43,724 nt of DNA, taken from Acidobacteriota bacterium. Lineage in GTDB: Bacteria > Acidobacteriota > Thermoanaerobaculia > Multivoradales > J023. The position numbers and the translations under genes were made by a program. The stretch lies in the NCBI GenBank assembly GCA_029263395.1, contig JAJCXO010000091.1, positions 1-43,724 on the forward strand. Reading direction: 5' to 3'. Below are positions 6,040-14,450 of the stretch, piece after piece (within the stretch, counting starts at the first letter, position 1; each line of letters begins with the position of its first letter). The notes beneath the pieces are model-generated. The model did no database searches and had not been told where the DNA came from. It was given only the letters and a program-made list of their open reading frames with translations.

Positions 6040-8523
6040 TCAAAGACACCCCAAGCCAGCTGTTTGAAGCTCAAAGACCCCGCGACCGAATGTCACAGCG
6101 TAGAGTTTCGATGAATCTGGGGTGATCCCAAGGCCCTCCACTCGAAGTGTGGTTAAGCCGCTAATGAGTGCTCGCCACGTCACTCCGCCATCTCCACTGC
6201 CAAACACGCCACCAAAAGAATCAGCGACATAGATCCGCTCTAGGTCGTTCGGATCAAAGACGAACTTCGAGGCGAACGTGCCGACAAGGCTTGTTGGCTG
6301 CCAGGTTGACGCTCCGTCGTTTGAGCGCATCACGCCGGCAGTTGTTCCCAGGAGAAGCATCGACGAATCGTGCGGATTCACCCCGATCTCAACATAGGAA
6401 CCCCCGGGCAAACCCTCGTCTGCCCGTACCCAAGAAGTGCCACCATCAACACTCTTGTACACCGTACTGTTGCGTTGGTCGGTAGCATAGGTGACAAGCC
6501 CATTGGTTGGGTCGTGTTTGACAGAGAAGACTTGTGCTTCACTGCCAATCCCATCGTTCGAGAGGCTCCATGTGAGCCCTCGATCAGTACTCTTGTAGAT
6601 ACCAACCCCGATGGTTCCGGCAAGGAGCACGTTTGGGTCGTCGGGATCTTGGCTGAGGCTGAGTGCGTAGGTTCCTTCAGTCAGGTCACTTTGATTCCAT
6701 GTGAGTCCGTAGTCGACACTGCGGTATACGCCAAGCCCGGTCGCGATGTACAGGATGCTGCTATCACCATGGTCGATGACTATTTCTGACACGCTAAATA
6801 GGTTCTCAGAGGAACCTGTCCATGACACGCCAGCGTCGGTGCTTCGGTAGACAAAATCCTGACCACCGACAGCATAGACTCGGCTGGGATCAGTCGGGTC
6901 GACCTCAACACCATTGAGGAAAATAGCCGAGAAGCCGCTGTTGCTTTCGCTCCATGACACGCCAGCGTTAGCGCTTCTGTAGAAACCTGACGGAGTAAAT
7001 CCCGCATAGACCAATGAGGGATCCGACGGATTGACGTCAATTGCTCGAGCTGCGACTAGCGGAGTTCCGTCACTGTGACGTGTCCAGGTCAATCCCTGGT
7101 CGGTACTTTCGAAGATTCCGTGCGATGAGGCGGCGAAGATCCGATCGCTGTTAGAGGGGTCGATCGTGACATTGTTGGTGAAGTTGTTTGGGTTGACGCT
7201 CGTCCATGAGTCGCCGCCGTTTGTCGACCGGAAGGTCCCGTTAAGCGACGTGCCAAGATGGACAATGCTTGGCGTTTCGGGGTCAACTGCGAGTGTTTGA
7301 AGGGCTGCGGTCGTGAGGCCGACATTACGAGCGATCCAATTCGCACCACCATCGTCACTTCGGTAGAAGCCGGTATTGGTGGCGGCATAGAAGACTGTGG
7401 GTGACGCAAACCCAAGACCATAGACAATGCCGAGGCTCGGACTGATCGGGCTCCATGAGCTGCCACCGTTGGTGCTCTGATACACCCGCTGCCACCCGGC
7501 AAGGAGGTGTGTCGGATCGTCAGGATGCATCGCGAGTGCCTGGATACTTGTTGCGTCAATACCAGTGTTCATCTCAGTCCACGTCGTTCCGCCGTTATCG
7601 GTCTTGGCAACACCACCGCCAGTCGTTGAGGCATAGAGGGTGGTGGGAGTTGTGGGGTCGAGAACGATGTCAGTGACAAACTGACGAAGTCCGCTGTCAG
7701 CCGGAGCCCAAGATGAACCGCCATCGGTGCTCTTGAAGACACCCGAGAAGGTTGCGGCATAGAGGGTCGCTGGTGGTGCAGTGACAATCTCGTAGATAGC
7801 GCCGCCATAGGGACCGTTACTGCTCCAGACCGCTTGACACGCTTGCTGCCAGGCGCTTGTGTCACCTGACTCAAATGAGTCAGCGAAGATGAGTGACGGC
7901 AAGAATTGGGTGACTGCTCCATCGGTTGCAACGACATCAGCCACAAGATCATCCGAGTCGAACGCCCAGGCAGACGAGACGCTGTCATCCGTGGAGAAGT
8001 TGAAATCAAGTGCCGTTGTTGAAGGACACGTCTCGATGACGTAGTCAAGGATGAGGTTCTCTCCCGAGGACCCATCGAAGCAGAATTCATGAGTGAACGG
8101 GACGTTGATGTCGAACGGGTGTGGTGCTGAACCTGCCATCTCACTCGAAGCACTAAAGGAGCCCGAGAAGACTGTGATGGCGTCGGCACCGATGTTGTCG
8201 GCGAATGTACTGCTCAGGCCATCAACTGCCATCGGTGTTGACGAAATCGAGAGCGTGAGGTCGGTCACGGCAACCGGACCAAAAGGCTCACCAAAGAGTG
8301 AGTCAGGGCGGTATCTCACCTCGCCGATGCACAGTGTCCCCACTTCGCTGCCGTCGTATACCTGCTGGAAGCGAGCGGATGCGATCGGGCTGCAGTGAAG
8401 CGGCCAAATGTTCTCGGAACTGCCCTCGGCTTTTTCGAGGTTGTTGGGGACGACAACTTGGGCTTGAAGTGGTGTAGCGAGGGTGACGAGCAGCAGTAGG
8501 GTGACGAAACGTAGCCTGGGCAA
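6040..8523 (-). CDS. Secreted BNR/sortilin-like beta-propeller protein
   Basis: This 827-residue protein has a clear signal peptide: MPRLR, then LLLLVTLATP, cleavage near LQAQ. Residues 25-215 form a non-repeat domain with Cys. A linker FADSFESGDTSAWQQAC follows at about 213-230, of the 'FADGFESGDTSAW' type I associate with Thermoanaerobaculia exported proteins. The rest is some twelve to fourteen repeats of about 45 residues carrying the BNR signature S-x-D-x-G-x-T/S-W, as in STDGGSSWAP, STNGGSSWSP and STDRGLTWSL. This matches BNR/VPS10-like propellers that bind sugars or proteins outside the cell. It is not a sialidase on present evidence, since the catalytic Arg triad is not apparent. It is transcribed away from the XRE gene at 8637. 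Confidence 0.85.
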   Translation of the reverse strand: MPRLRFVTLLLLVTLATPLQAQVVVPNNLEKAEGSSENIWPLHCSPIASARFQQVYDGSEVGTLCIGEVRYRPDSLFGEPFGPVAVTDLTLSISSTPMAVDGLSSTFADNIGADAITVFSGSFSASSEMAGSAPHPFDINVPFTHEFCFDGSSGENLILDYVIETCPSTTALDFNFSTDDSVSSAWAFDSDDLVADVVATDGAVTQFLPSLIFADSFESGDTSAWQQACQAVWSSNGPYGGAIYEIVTAPPATLYAATFSGVFKSTDGGSSWAPADSGLRQFVTDIVLDPTTPTTLYASTTGGGVAKTDNGGTTWTEMNTGIDATSIQALAMHPDDPTHLLAGWQRVYQSTNGGSSWSPISPSLGIVYGLGFASPTVFYAATNTGFYRSDDGGANWIARNVGLTTAALQTLAVDPETPSIVHLGTSLNGTFRSTNGGDSWTSVNPNNFTNNVTIDPSNSDRIFAASSHGIFESTDQGLTWTRHSDGTPLVAARAIDVNPSDPSLVYAGFTPSGFYRSANAGVSWSESNSGFSAIFLNGVEVDPTDPSRVYAVGGQDFVYRSTDAGVSWTGSSENLFSVSEIVIDHGDSSILYIATGLGVYRSVDYGLTWNQSDLTEGTYALSLSQDPDDPNVLLAGTIGVGIYKSTDRGLTWSLSNDGIGSEAQVFSVKHDPTNGLVTYATDQRNSTVYKSVDGGTSWVRADEGLPGGSYVEIGVNPHDSSMLLLGTTAGVMRSNDGASTWQPTSLVGTFASKFVFDPNDLERIYVADSFGGVFGSGDGGVTWRALISGLTTLRVEGLGITPDSSKLYAVTFGRGVFELQTAGLGCL

Positions 8524-8588
8524 TCCTCCTGAAGAGCGTAGACACCAGTGCGCCTGGTTTGTGTGTCTTCAAGAGTATAACCAATTAT

Positions 8589-8612
8589 CGGGTACCCGTT
8601 ATTGGGGTATCC
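8589..8612. promoter_or_regulatory. Palindromic operator candidate between divergent genes
   Basis: The perfect palindrome CGGGTACCCG (8589-8598) is followed 6 bases later by the related half-site GGGTATCC (8605-8612). They lie between the propeller gene start (8523) and the XRE gene start (8637). This is a natural binding site for the adjacent XRE repressor, inferred from symmetry and position. Confidence 0.4.
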
Positions 8613-8636
8613 ATCTAAGGGTTAGAGCATGGGGGT

Positions 8637-8855
8637 ATGCCGTCCCGACACCCTGAGGAATACCGCAAGATGCTCCTTCGCCTTCGCCAGGCGAGGATGG
8701 ACGCACAGCTCACCCAAGAGGCTGTCGCCGAGAAGATCGGCGTCAGGCAGAATCTCGTCTCGAAGATGGAGCTGGGTGAGCGGCGGATTGATGTGGTCGA
8801 GCTCGCGGAATTCGCCAAGCTCTACGACAAGCCGCTTGAGTTTTTTGTGGATTGA
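8637..8855 (+). CDS. Small XRE-family helix-turn-helix regulator
   Basis: This 72-residue protein is essentially a single HTH_3 domain: a helix MLLRLRQARMDAQLTQEAVAEKIG followed by the recognition helix RQNLVSKMELGERRIDVVELAEFAKLY. Sequence and length match Cro/C1-type controllers that also occur as C-proteins and phage repressors. A palindrome lies 40 bases upstream, suggesting autoregulation and possible control of the divergent propeller gene. The DUF3644 gene follows 85 bases later on the same strand, so the two may form a unit in which this protein limits expression of the possible nuclease. That last link is inference. Confidence 0.88.
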   Translation: MPSRHPEEYRKMLLRLRQARMDAQLTQEAVAEKIGVRQNLVSKMELGERRIDVVELAEFAKLYDKPLEFFVD

Positions 8856-8940
8856 TATCTACCCGCCCCGGGTCGTAAGATCTTTGATGACTTTGTGTTG
8901 TTTGTGATGAACACCAGTGTAGATCGGAGGTGGGTTTTCG

Positions 8941-10017
8941 ATGCCAAGAGGGCTCCCGCAAGTAGTTAGAGAGAATCTGGAAAAGTGCCAGAGCGCCGCT
9001 CTTGCCGCAGTTGAGTCCTACAATCGACCGGGACCGCGCTTCCGCACAGCTCAGTATCTCGTCATGATTGTGATCGCATGGACAGCTTTTTTTCATGCTG
9101 TGTTCTACCGTAGAGGCGAGAGACCTTGGTATCGGAAGAGGAATTCCGGTGCAGGTACAGGTGTGAGGTACCAAAAGATCGATGGAGAACCCCGGCACTG
9201 GGACCTGTCGGAATGCCTGAAGCATTACTTCGGCGACCAGAATCCGCCAGAACGGCAGAATCTAGAGTTCCTTCTCAAACTCCGCAACAAGATTGAGCAC
9301 CGCCACTTGCCAGAGTTGGATGCTTCTCTCTACGGTGAGTGTCAGGCGGCGTTGATGAATCTAGAGGAGAAGGTCGTTTCCGAATTTGGCGCACGATACG
9401 CTCTCCAAGACCAGCTTGCGGTATCTCTCCAGTTTTCCAGAACGACCCCGGCTGAGAAGAAGAGAGCAGCGAGAATCCTGGCCTCTGATTCAGCGAAATC
9501 AGTGACTGACTACATCGAACGCTTCCGCGGGAGATTGGCCCCTACTGTACTAAACAGCATGCGTTACTCGTTCAGCGTATTCTTGGTTCCGAAGGTTGCG
9601 AACCGACGAAGTGCAGCTGACGCGGCTGTTGAGTTTGTTCCAGTGGATGAAGCAAGCGAGCCAGAGTTGGCGCGCCTTGAGAAGCTCAATGTGCTTATTC
9701 GAGAAAAGAAAATTCCGATAGCCAACCTCAATCGCAGAAAGCCAAGCCAAGTTGTCGACGAGCTTAAAGATGTCTTGTCTTTTCCAGTGAACGTCAGCGT
9801 ACACACTGCCGCTTGGAAGCACTTCAAAGTTCGTCCTAAGGGAGGATCGGCAAGGCCCGATCGAACACAGACGGACTTTTGTATCTATGATGAAGTTCAC
9901 GGCGACTATACCTACACCCAGGCATGGATCAATAAACTCAGGGAAGCTCTCAGCACAACGGAGGGCTACCGTGAGATCGTCGGCAGAGAACCGTTGTGTG
10001 AACTTGGTGATCCTTAA
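8941..10017 (+). CDS. DUF3644 protein with HEPN-type Rx4H motif
   Basis: This 358-residue protein matches the DUF3644 pattern as I know it. It has an N-terminal helix bundle with FFHAVFYRRGE, then LLKLRNKIEHR (R115 to H120), followed by LYGECQAALMNLEEKVVSEFG and LAVSLQFSR. The R-x4-H with a polar residue after Arg is the catalytic signature of HEPN-fold RNases, many of which act in toxin-antitoxin and phage defence. The C-terminus (YTYTQAWINKLREALS) is also conserved in the family. GGAGG lies 11 bases before the ATG. It follows a small XRE regulator and closes the accessory region. RNA cleavage is inferred from the fold; no antitoxin partner other than the XRE gene is visible. Confidence 0.75.
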   Translation: MPRGLPQVVRENLEKCQSAALAAVESYNRPGPRFRTAQYLVMIVIAWTAFFHAVFYRRGERPWYRKRNSGAGTGVRYQKIDGEPRHWDLSECLKHYFGDQNPPERQNLEFLLKLRNKIEHRHLPELDASLYGECQAALMNLEEKVVSEFGARYALQDQLAVSLQFSRTTPAEKKRAARILASDSAKSVTDYIERFRGRLAPTVLNSMRYSFSVFLVPKVANRRSAADAAVEFVPVDEASEPELARLEKLNVLIREKKIPIANLNRRKPSQVVDELKDVLSFPVNVSVHTAAWKHFKVRPKGGSARPDRTQTDFCIYDEVHGDYTYTQAWINKLREALSTTEGYREIVGREPLCELGDP

Positions 10018-10081
10018 TCCGATCGGGCCTCTAATCGGTTTGCTTGAGGACTCGCGAGGCGTCGTCAGTGCTGTGTCTTTT

Positions 10082-10102
10082 GCGCGACATTCCGCGCGAC
10101 AT
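10082..10102. repeat. Short direct repeat GCGCGACAT at the island edge
   Basis: GCGCGACAT occurs at 10082-10090 and 10094-10102, 12 bases apart, between the DUF3644 gene and tRNA-Gln. This is where an island boundary would be expected. Two 9-base copies could also arise by chance. Confidence 0.35.
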
Positions 10103-10150
10103 CACCCCCGAAAACAGGCTCCACAGAACGAAAAGCAACGCCAACAAACG

Positions 10151-10175
10151 AAAAAGGCGGACCGTAGTCCGCCTT
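10151..10175 (-). terminator. Terminator of the tRNA-Gln transcript
   Basis: On the minus strand AAGGCGGAC (10175-10167) pairs with GTCCGCCTT (10162-10154) around a 4-base loop, a 9-bp stem that runs into TTTTTCG. It lies about 70 bases past the 3' end of tRNA-Gln. Confidence 0.85.
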
Positions 10176-10243
10176 CTCTAAACCGCTTCAATACAGTGAC
10201 TTAGCTAGATATCGTCTTCATCGTTTGCGTGTTGTAGAAGCGT

Positions 10244-10317
10244 TGGCTGGGAGACAGGGATTCGAACCCCGATTCTACGGTCCAGAGCCGCATGTCCTAC
10301 CGTTAGACGATCTCCCA
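10244..10317 (-). tRNA. tRNA-Gln (anticodon CTG)
   Basis: The minus strand folds into a standard cloverleaf of 74 bases with encoded CCA. The acceptor stem is TGGGAGA with TCTCCCA, and the T arm is CGGGG-TTCGAAT-CCCTG. The anticodon stem TGCGG/CCGTA encloses the loop CTCTGGA, giving anticodon CTG, which reads CAG for glutamine. It follows gltX on the same strand and has its own promoter and terminator. It adjoins the accessory region to the left. Confidence 0.95.
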
Positions 10318-10329
10318 TTGGGGTCGCAA

Positions 10330-10359
10330 ATCCTACCGATAAAGCCGCCGGGGGGTCAA
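10330..10359 (-). promoter_or_regulatory. tRNA-Gln promoter
   Basis: On the minus strand TTGACC (10359-10354) and TAGGAT (10335-10330) are 18 bases apart, ending 12 bases before the mature tRNA 5' end at 10317. The -35 box overlaps the gltX stop codon. Confidence 0.65.
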
Positions 10360-11825
10360 GTTGTGGCGGCCTCTTCTTGGGGCGGTGGGTTGTCCCGCAG
10401 GTAACGGACGAAGTTGCCGAGATGGCGGACGCTGGCTTCGCGGCCCATGGCGGCGACGAGGTCGAAGAGTGAGGGGCCGGCTTTGCTGGCGGAGAGGGCC
10501 ATGCGGGTGGGGTGGATTAGGACTCCCGCTTTGACGTCGAGATCGGTGGCGAGATTGCGGATGACGGCTTCGACGCCTTCGATGTCGAAGGTCTCGACGG
10601 TGCGGAAACCCTCGATCAGCTGATCGACCTGAGCTGGTAGGTCGGGCTGCTTGAAGAATTTCTTGCACAGGTCCGGGTCGTACTCCAAGGTGTCGATGAA
10701 GTACGGCACAGCGTAGGCGGCGAGTTCTTTGAGGTTGTAGGCGCGGGTGCGGTGGAGGTCGACGGCGGCGCCCAGGCGGTCGCGGTCGGCGTCGGCGAGG
10801 CCCACTTCGGCGAGGAAGGGTGCGAGATGGTCGAGGACCTCGGCGAGTGGCTCGCCGGAGAGGTATTGGGCGTTCATCCAACGTAACTTGTCGTAGTCGA
10901 AGGCGGCGGCTGATGGCACCAGCCGTTCGACGGTGAAGGCGTCGATCATCTCTTGCCGCGACATCACCTCACGGTCATCGCCTGGTGACCAGCCGAGCAG
11001 CGCCAGATAGTTGTAGAGCGCTTGCGGCAGGATGCCCTGATCGCGGAACTCCTCCACCGAGGCGGCACCGGTCCGTTTGGACAACCGCTTGCGACCGGGC
11101 CCCATGATCATCGGCAAATGACCGAAGGTCGGGACCTCGGCGCCGAGCGCCTGGAAGAGGCCGATGTGTTTGGGGACGTTGGAAATGTGGTCTTCGCCGC
11201 GGATCACATGGGTGACACCGCCGTAGATGTCGTCACAGACCACCGACAGGTGGTATGTAGGCGAGCCGTCCGAGCGCAGGATGATGAAATCATCGAGCAC
11301 GTCTTCGACGAAGGTCACTTCGCCGCGTACTAGATCCGAAAAGGTCATGTCACCCATCGGCATGCGGAAGCGCACGGCGTACGACTCTCCCGCAGCGACC
11401 CGACGCTCGACTTCATCGGCCGGCGGCGGCGGGAAGGCGGCGCGGTAGAAGGAGGTCACACCACGTTTGTGCGCATCTTGGCGCTTCTCGTCGATTTCTT
11501 CGGCGGTGCGAAAGCAATGGTAAGCCTTGCCTTCGTCAAGCAGCTTTTGGGCTGCGGCACGGTGCTCGTCGACACGGGCGCTCTGCAAGAAGGGGCCTTC
11601 GTCGGGCTCGATGCCAAGCCAGGCGAGGGCAGATTGGATCTGCGCCGTCATCGCTGGGTCGGACCGTTGGCGATCGGTGTCTTCGATCCGCAGGATCAAG
11701 CTGCCCCCGAGGCTGTGGCGCAGCAGATCGTTGGTGATCGCCGTGCGGGCACCGCCCACATGAAGGAAGCCGGTAGGCGAAGGAGGGAAGCGCACCCGGA
11801 CGGGGCCGGTCAGTGTCGTAGCCAT
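10356..11825 (-). CDS. gltX: Glutamate--tRNA ligase
   Basis: This 489-residue class I synthetase charges tRNA-Glu with glutamate using ATP, in the cytoplasm. The HIGH-like motif is in PSPTGFLHVGGARTA (about residues 15-29) and the KMSKS-like motif is GPGRKRLSKRTG (about 243-254). Between them are VRFRMP, HVIRGEDHISN and GHLPMIMG, all typical of bacterial GluRS, and the C-terminal anticodon-binding helical domain is complete. The frame extends upstream to 11915, but ATG 11825 (MATTLTGPVRVRF) begins right at the conserved N-terminus and is chosen. The proximity of tRNA-Gln raises the possibility that tRNA-Gln is first mischarged by this enzyme and then amidated by GatCAB, but neither GatCAB nor GlnRS is in view. 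Confidence 0.97.
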   Translation of the reverse strand: MATTLTGPVRVRFPPSPTGFLHVGGARTAITNDLLRHSLGGSLILRIEDTDRQRSDPAMTAQIQSALAWLGIEPDEGPFLQSARVDEHRAAAQKLLDEGKAYHCFRTAEEIDEKRQDAHKRGVTSFYRAAFPPPPADEVERRVAAGESYAVRFRMPMGDMTFSDLVRGEVTFVEDVLDDFIILRSDGSPTYHLSVVCDDIYGGVTHVIRGEDHISNVPKHIGLFQALGAEVPTFGHLPMIMGPGRKRLSKRTGAASVEEFRDQGILPQALYNYLALLGWSPGDDREVMSRQEMIDAFTVERLVPSAAAFDYDKLRWMNAQYLSGEPLAEVLDHLAPFLAEVGLADADRDRLGAAVDLHRTRAYNLKELAAYAVPYFIDTLEYDPDLCKKFFKQPDLPAQVDQLIEGFRTVETFDIEGVEAVIRNLATDLDVKAGVLIHPTRMALSASKAGPSLFDLVAAMGREASVRHLGNFVRYLRDNPPPQEEAATT

Positions 11826-11933
11826 GAATGGACCTCGGGAGATGGTCGAAAGAAGAGCACCGGCAGAGGGTGCCGGATCGCATGCGGAGAGGAAGTTAAC
11901 ACGACAAGGTAGCACACGCTATGAAGCAACGGG

Positions 11934-11939
11934 TATAAT
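11934..11939 (+). promoter_or_regulatory. -10 box of the tRNA-Ser promoter
   Basis: A perfect TATAAT lies 17 bases before the tRNA-Ser 5' end, so transcription would start about 10 bases upstream of the gene. The region 17 bases further upstream has no good -35 match, so only the -10 is called. Confidence 0.5.
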
Positions 11940-11956
11940 GCCGTTCCTTCGCTCGG

Positions 11957-12047
<91 letters not shown>

Positions 12048-12184
12048 ACCCCGTCTGCCGATCACTCACTAGACATTGCGAGCGATCCTGTGGACTGCGC
12101 GAGGCTAGCTCGTCGAGCTTCTTGAGGGCCTTTCGGGTCCACTTGATGGGGTCAGAGTACGTCGATCCAGTATTCCGTGGTCGC

Positions 12185-12198
12185 GTCTGACGTCAGAC
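12185..12198. promoter_or_regulatory. 14-bp perfect palindrome upstream of transketolase
   Basis: GTCTGACGTCAGAC is a perfect palindrome 130 bases before the transketolase start, in the 281-base gap after tRNA-Ser. It may be an operator for a dimeric regulator. No bound protein can be named. Confidence 0.35.
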
Positions 12199-12327
12199 AG
12201 GGTAAACTTCCTGCATTGACCGATCTCAATGCCGGTGCCGTCGATGGCTCTCAGACAATCGAACCTCTAGGACTCGAATCGGGGCTCGAGGTTCCCAACG
12301 AGACTGTGCTCTCGAGGAGACTTTGCG

Positions 12328-14355
12328 ATGACGGAGGATGCTGCGACCCTGACTCACGACGGTGATGTCCACCAGGTCGCCATCAACACGATCCGTTTCT
12401 TGGCCGTGGATATGGTGCAGCAAGCCAACAGCGGTCACCCAGGTGCGCCGATGGGCCAAGCGTCGTTGGCCTACCAGCTGTGGACCCAGCACCTGCGTTT
12501 TCACCCTGGCAGCCCGGAGTGGCCCAACCGCGACCGGTTTGTCTTGTCCTGCGGTCATGCCTCGGCGCTGCTTTATGCCCTGCTACATCTGGCCGGTTAC
12601 GACTTGTCACTCGACGAACTGCGTAATTTCCGCCAGTTGGGCTCGAAGACGCCAGGGCATCCTGAATATGGTCATGCCCCGGGCGTCGAGACCACCACGG
12701 GGCCGCTCGGCCAGGGGATTTCGAATGCGGTTGGCATGGCGATAGCCGAGCGTCACTTGGCTGCGCGTTACAACCGCGAGGGTTTCCCGCTGTTTGATCA
12801 TCACACTTGGGTGTTCGCATCAGATGGTGATTTGATGGAAGGAGTCGCCTGTGAAGCGTCCTCGCTTGCCGGCCATCTTGGGCTCGGTAAGTTGATCGTC
12901 ATTTATGACGACAATGACATCACGATCGATGGTGGTACCGAGTTGGCGTTTAGCGAGAACGTTGTCCAGCGTTATCAGTCTTACGGTTGGCACACCCTGG
13001 AGATAGACGACAGCAACGATCTCGCGGCGATCGAAGCGGCAATTTCGGCTGCCAAGGTGGAAACGGGTCGGCCGACATTGATCCGGGCCAAAACCCACAT
13101 TGGTTATGGTAGCCCCAATAAACAAGACTCGTCGTCGGCCCACGGCTCGCCCCTTGGGCATGACGAGGTGGCGCTCACCAAACGCAACTTGAGTTGGCCG
13201 ACAGAGCCCACCTTCCGCATACCCAAGGAGGCGGTCGGGACGTTCGATGGTGCTCGCCGCCGTGGCGCCGAGCTCGAGTCGGCCTGGAATGACTTGTTAG
13301 GTCGTTACCGGCAGGCCCACTCGCAGGCCGCTGCCGAGCTCGACACCCGTCTCACTGGTGATCTACCCGTCGGTTGGGAAGGCGTGCTGCCGCATTTTCA
13401 GCCGGAAGACGGTCCGCTGGCAACACGCAAAGCCTCCGGCGCAGTGTTGACCGCCATTGCTGCCAAAGTCCCGGAGTTGCTGGGAGGCTCTGCCGACCTG
13501 GCACCTTCGAACAACACCTTCCTCAAGGGCGAGGCTGTGTTTTCTGCCACCGAGCCTGGAGGACGCAATTTTCACTTCGGCGTCCGCGAACACGCGATGG
13601 GTGCGGTCATCAACGGCATGGCACTGTCGAAGTTGCTGCGGCCCTACGGTGGCACCTTCCTGATCTTTTCGGACTACATGCGTCCCGCGGTGCGGTTGGC
13701 AGGGCTGATGGGATTGCCGTCGCTGTTCATCTTCACCCATGACTCGATTTTTCTCGGTGAGGACGGACCCACCCATCAGCCGATCAGCCAGTTGCTGTCG
13801 ATGCGCTCGATCCCAGGGGTCACGGTGCTGCGGCCTTGTGACGCCAACGAGACCACCGAAGCTTGGCGAGCCGCGATCAAGAACCAGCAGGGTCCGACGG
13901 TGCTGGTGCTCTCCCGGCAGAGTCTTCCTGTCCTGGCGCAGACCCTCGAGCGGGCGGCCGAAGGGTTGCCACGCGGTGGTTACGTGCTCGCCGATGCCCC
14001 GAATGGAGCCCCGGATGCTGTGTTGCTAGCGAGCGGTTCGGAGGTGGCTCTGGCCCTCACCGCTCAGCAGCAGCTAAAGAGCGAAGGGGTTGCGACGCGG
14101 GTGGTGAGTATGCCGTGTTGGAGCCTGTTCGATGCGCAGGATGCCGGCTATCGCGACTCAGTACTGCCGGCCGGTGTCAGCAAACGACTGGCGATCGAGG
14201 CTGGTTGCTCTCTAGGCTGGCACAAATACGTCGGTGCGGATGGAGACGTCCTGGCGCTAGATGGCTTCGGTGCCTCGGCGCCGTTGGCCGCGTTGCAACA
14301 GGAATTCGGGTTTACACCGGAAGAAGTCGTGCGTCGCGTCAAAGCGATGATGTGA
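12328..14355 (+). CDS. tkt: Transketolase
   Basis: This 675-residue enzyme of the pentose phosphate pathway transfers two-carbon ketol units between sugar phosphates using thiamine diphosphate. The N-terminus has [26 protein letters not shown], typical of the family, with catalytic His in SGHPG. The cofactor-binding motif is [10 protein letters not shown] followed by DDNDITID (about residues 168-205). The catalytic Glu for cofactor activation is in [11 protein letters not shown] (about 415-425). Length is normal. CGAGGAG lies 9 bases before the ATG, supporting this start. The gene probably has its own promoter in the 281-base upstream gap; a small unknown gene follows 95 bases later. Confidence 0.97.
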   Translation: MTEDAATLTHDGDVHQVAINTIRFLAVDMVQQANSGHPGAPMGQASLAYQLWTQHLRFHPGSPEWPNRDRFVLSCGHASALLYALLHLAGYDLSLDELRNFRQLGSKTPGHPEYGHAPGVETTTGPLGQGISNAVGMAIAERHLAARYNREGFPLFDHHTWVFASDGDLMEGVACEASSLAGHLGLGKLIVIYDDNDITIDGGTELAFSENVVQRYQSYGWHTLEIDDSNDLAAIEAAISAAKVETGRPTLIRAKTHIGYGSPNKQDSSSAHGSPLGHDEVALTKRNLSWPTEPTFRIPKEAVGTFDGARRRGAELESAWNDLLGRYRQAHSQAAAELDTRLTGDLPVGWEGVLPHFQPEDGPLATRKASGAVLTAIAAKVPELLGGSADLAPSNNTFLKGEAVFSATEPGGRNFHFGVREHAMGAVINGMALSKLLRPYGGTFLIFSDYMRPAVRLAGLMGLPSLFIFTHDSIFLGEDGPTHQPISQLLSMRSIPGVTVLRPCDANETTEAWRAAIKNQQGPTVLVLSRQSLPVLAQTLERAAEGLPRGGYVLADAPNGAPDAVLLASGSEVALALTAQQQLKSEGVATRVVSMPCWSLFDAQDAGYRDSVLPAGVSKRLAIEAGCSLGWHKYVGADGDVLALDGFGASAPLAALQQEFGFTPEEVVRRVKAMM

Positions 14356-14450
14356 TCTTCTCTGTCGCATCTGCCGCAAACCAGGAGTCGAGTGAGCGCG
14401 TAGCCACAAGGTGGAGGCGGGCTCGACGCTTTCCGTCTCGGAGGGGGCAT

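Noticed and set aside
7569-8189. Minus-strand alternative frame of 206 codons in the propeller gene
   Set aside because: Ser/Arg/Pro-rich shadow caused by the repeat structure of the propeller.
6040-8523. Sialidase function from the BNR repeats
   Set aside because: BNR-type repeats alone are common to many propellers; the catalytic Arg triad and RIP motif are not seen.
10082-10204. Remnant of a tyrosine integrase C-terminus beside tRNA-Gln
   Set aside because: The basic frame here has no R-H-R-Y residues and can be explained by the hairpin and repeats; nothing else supports it.
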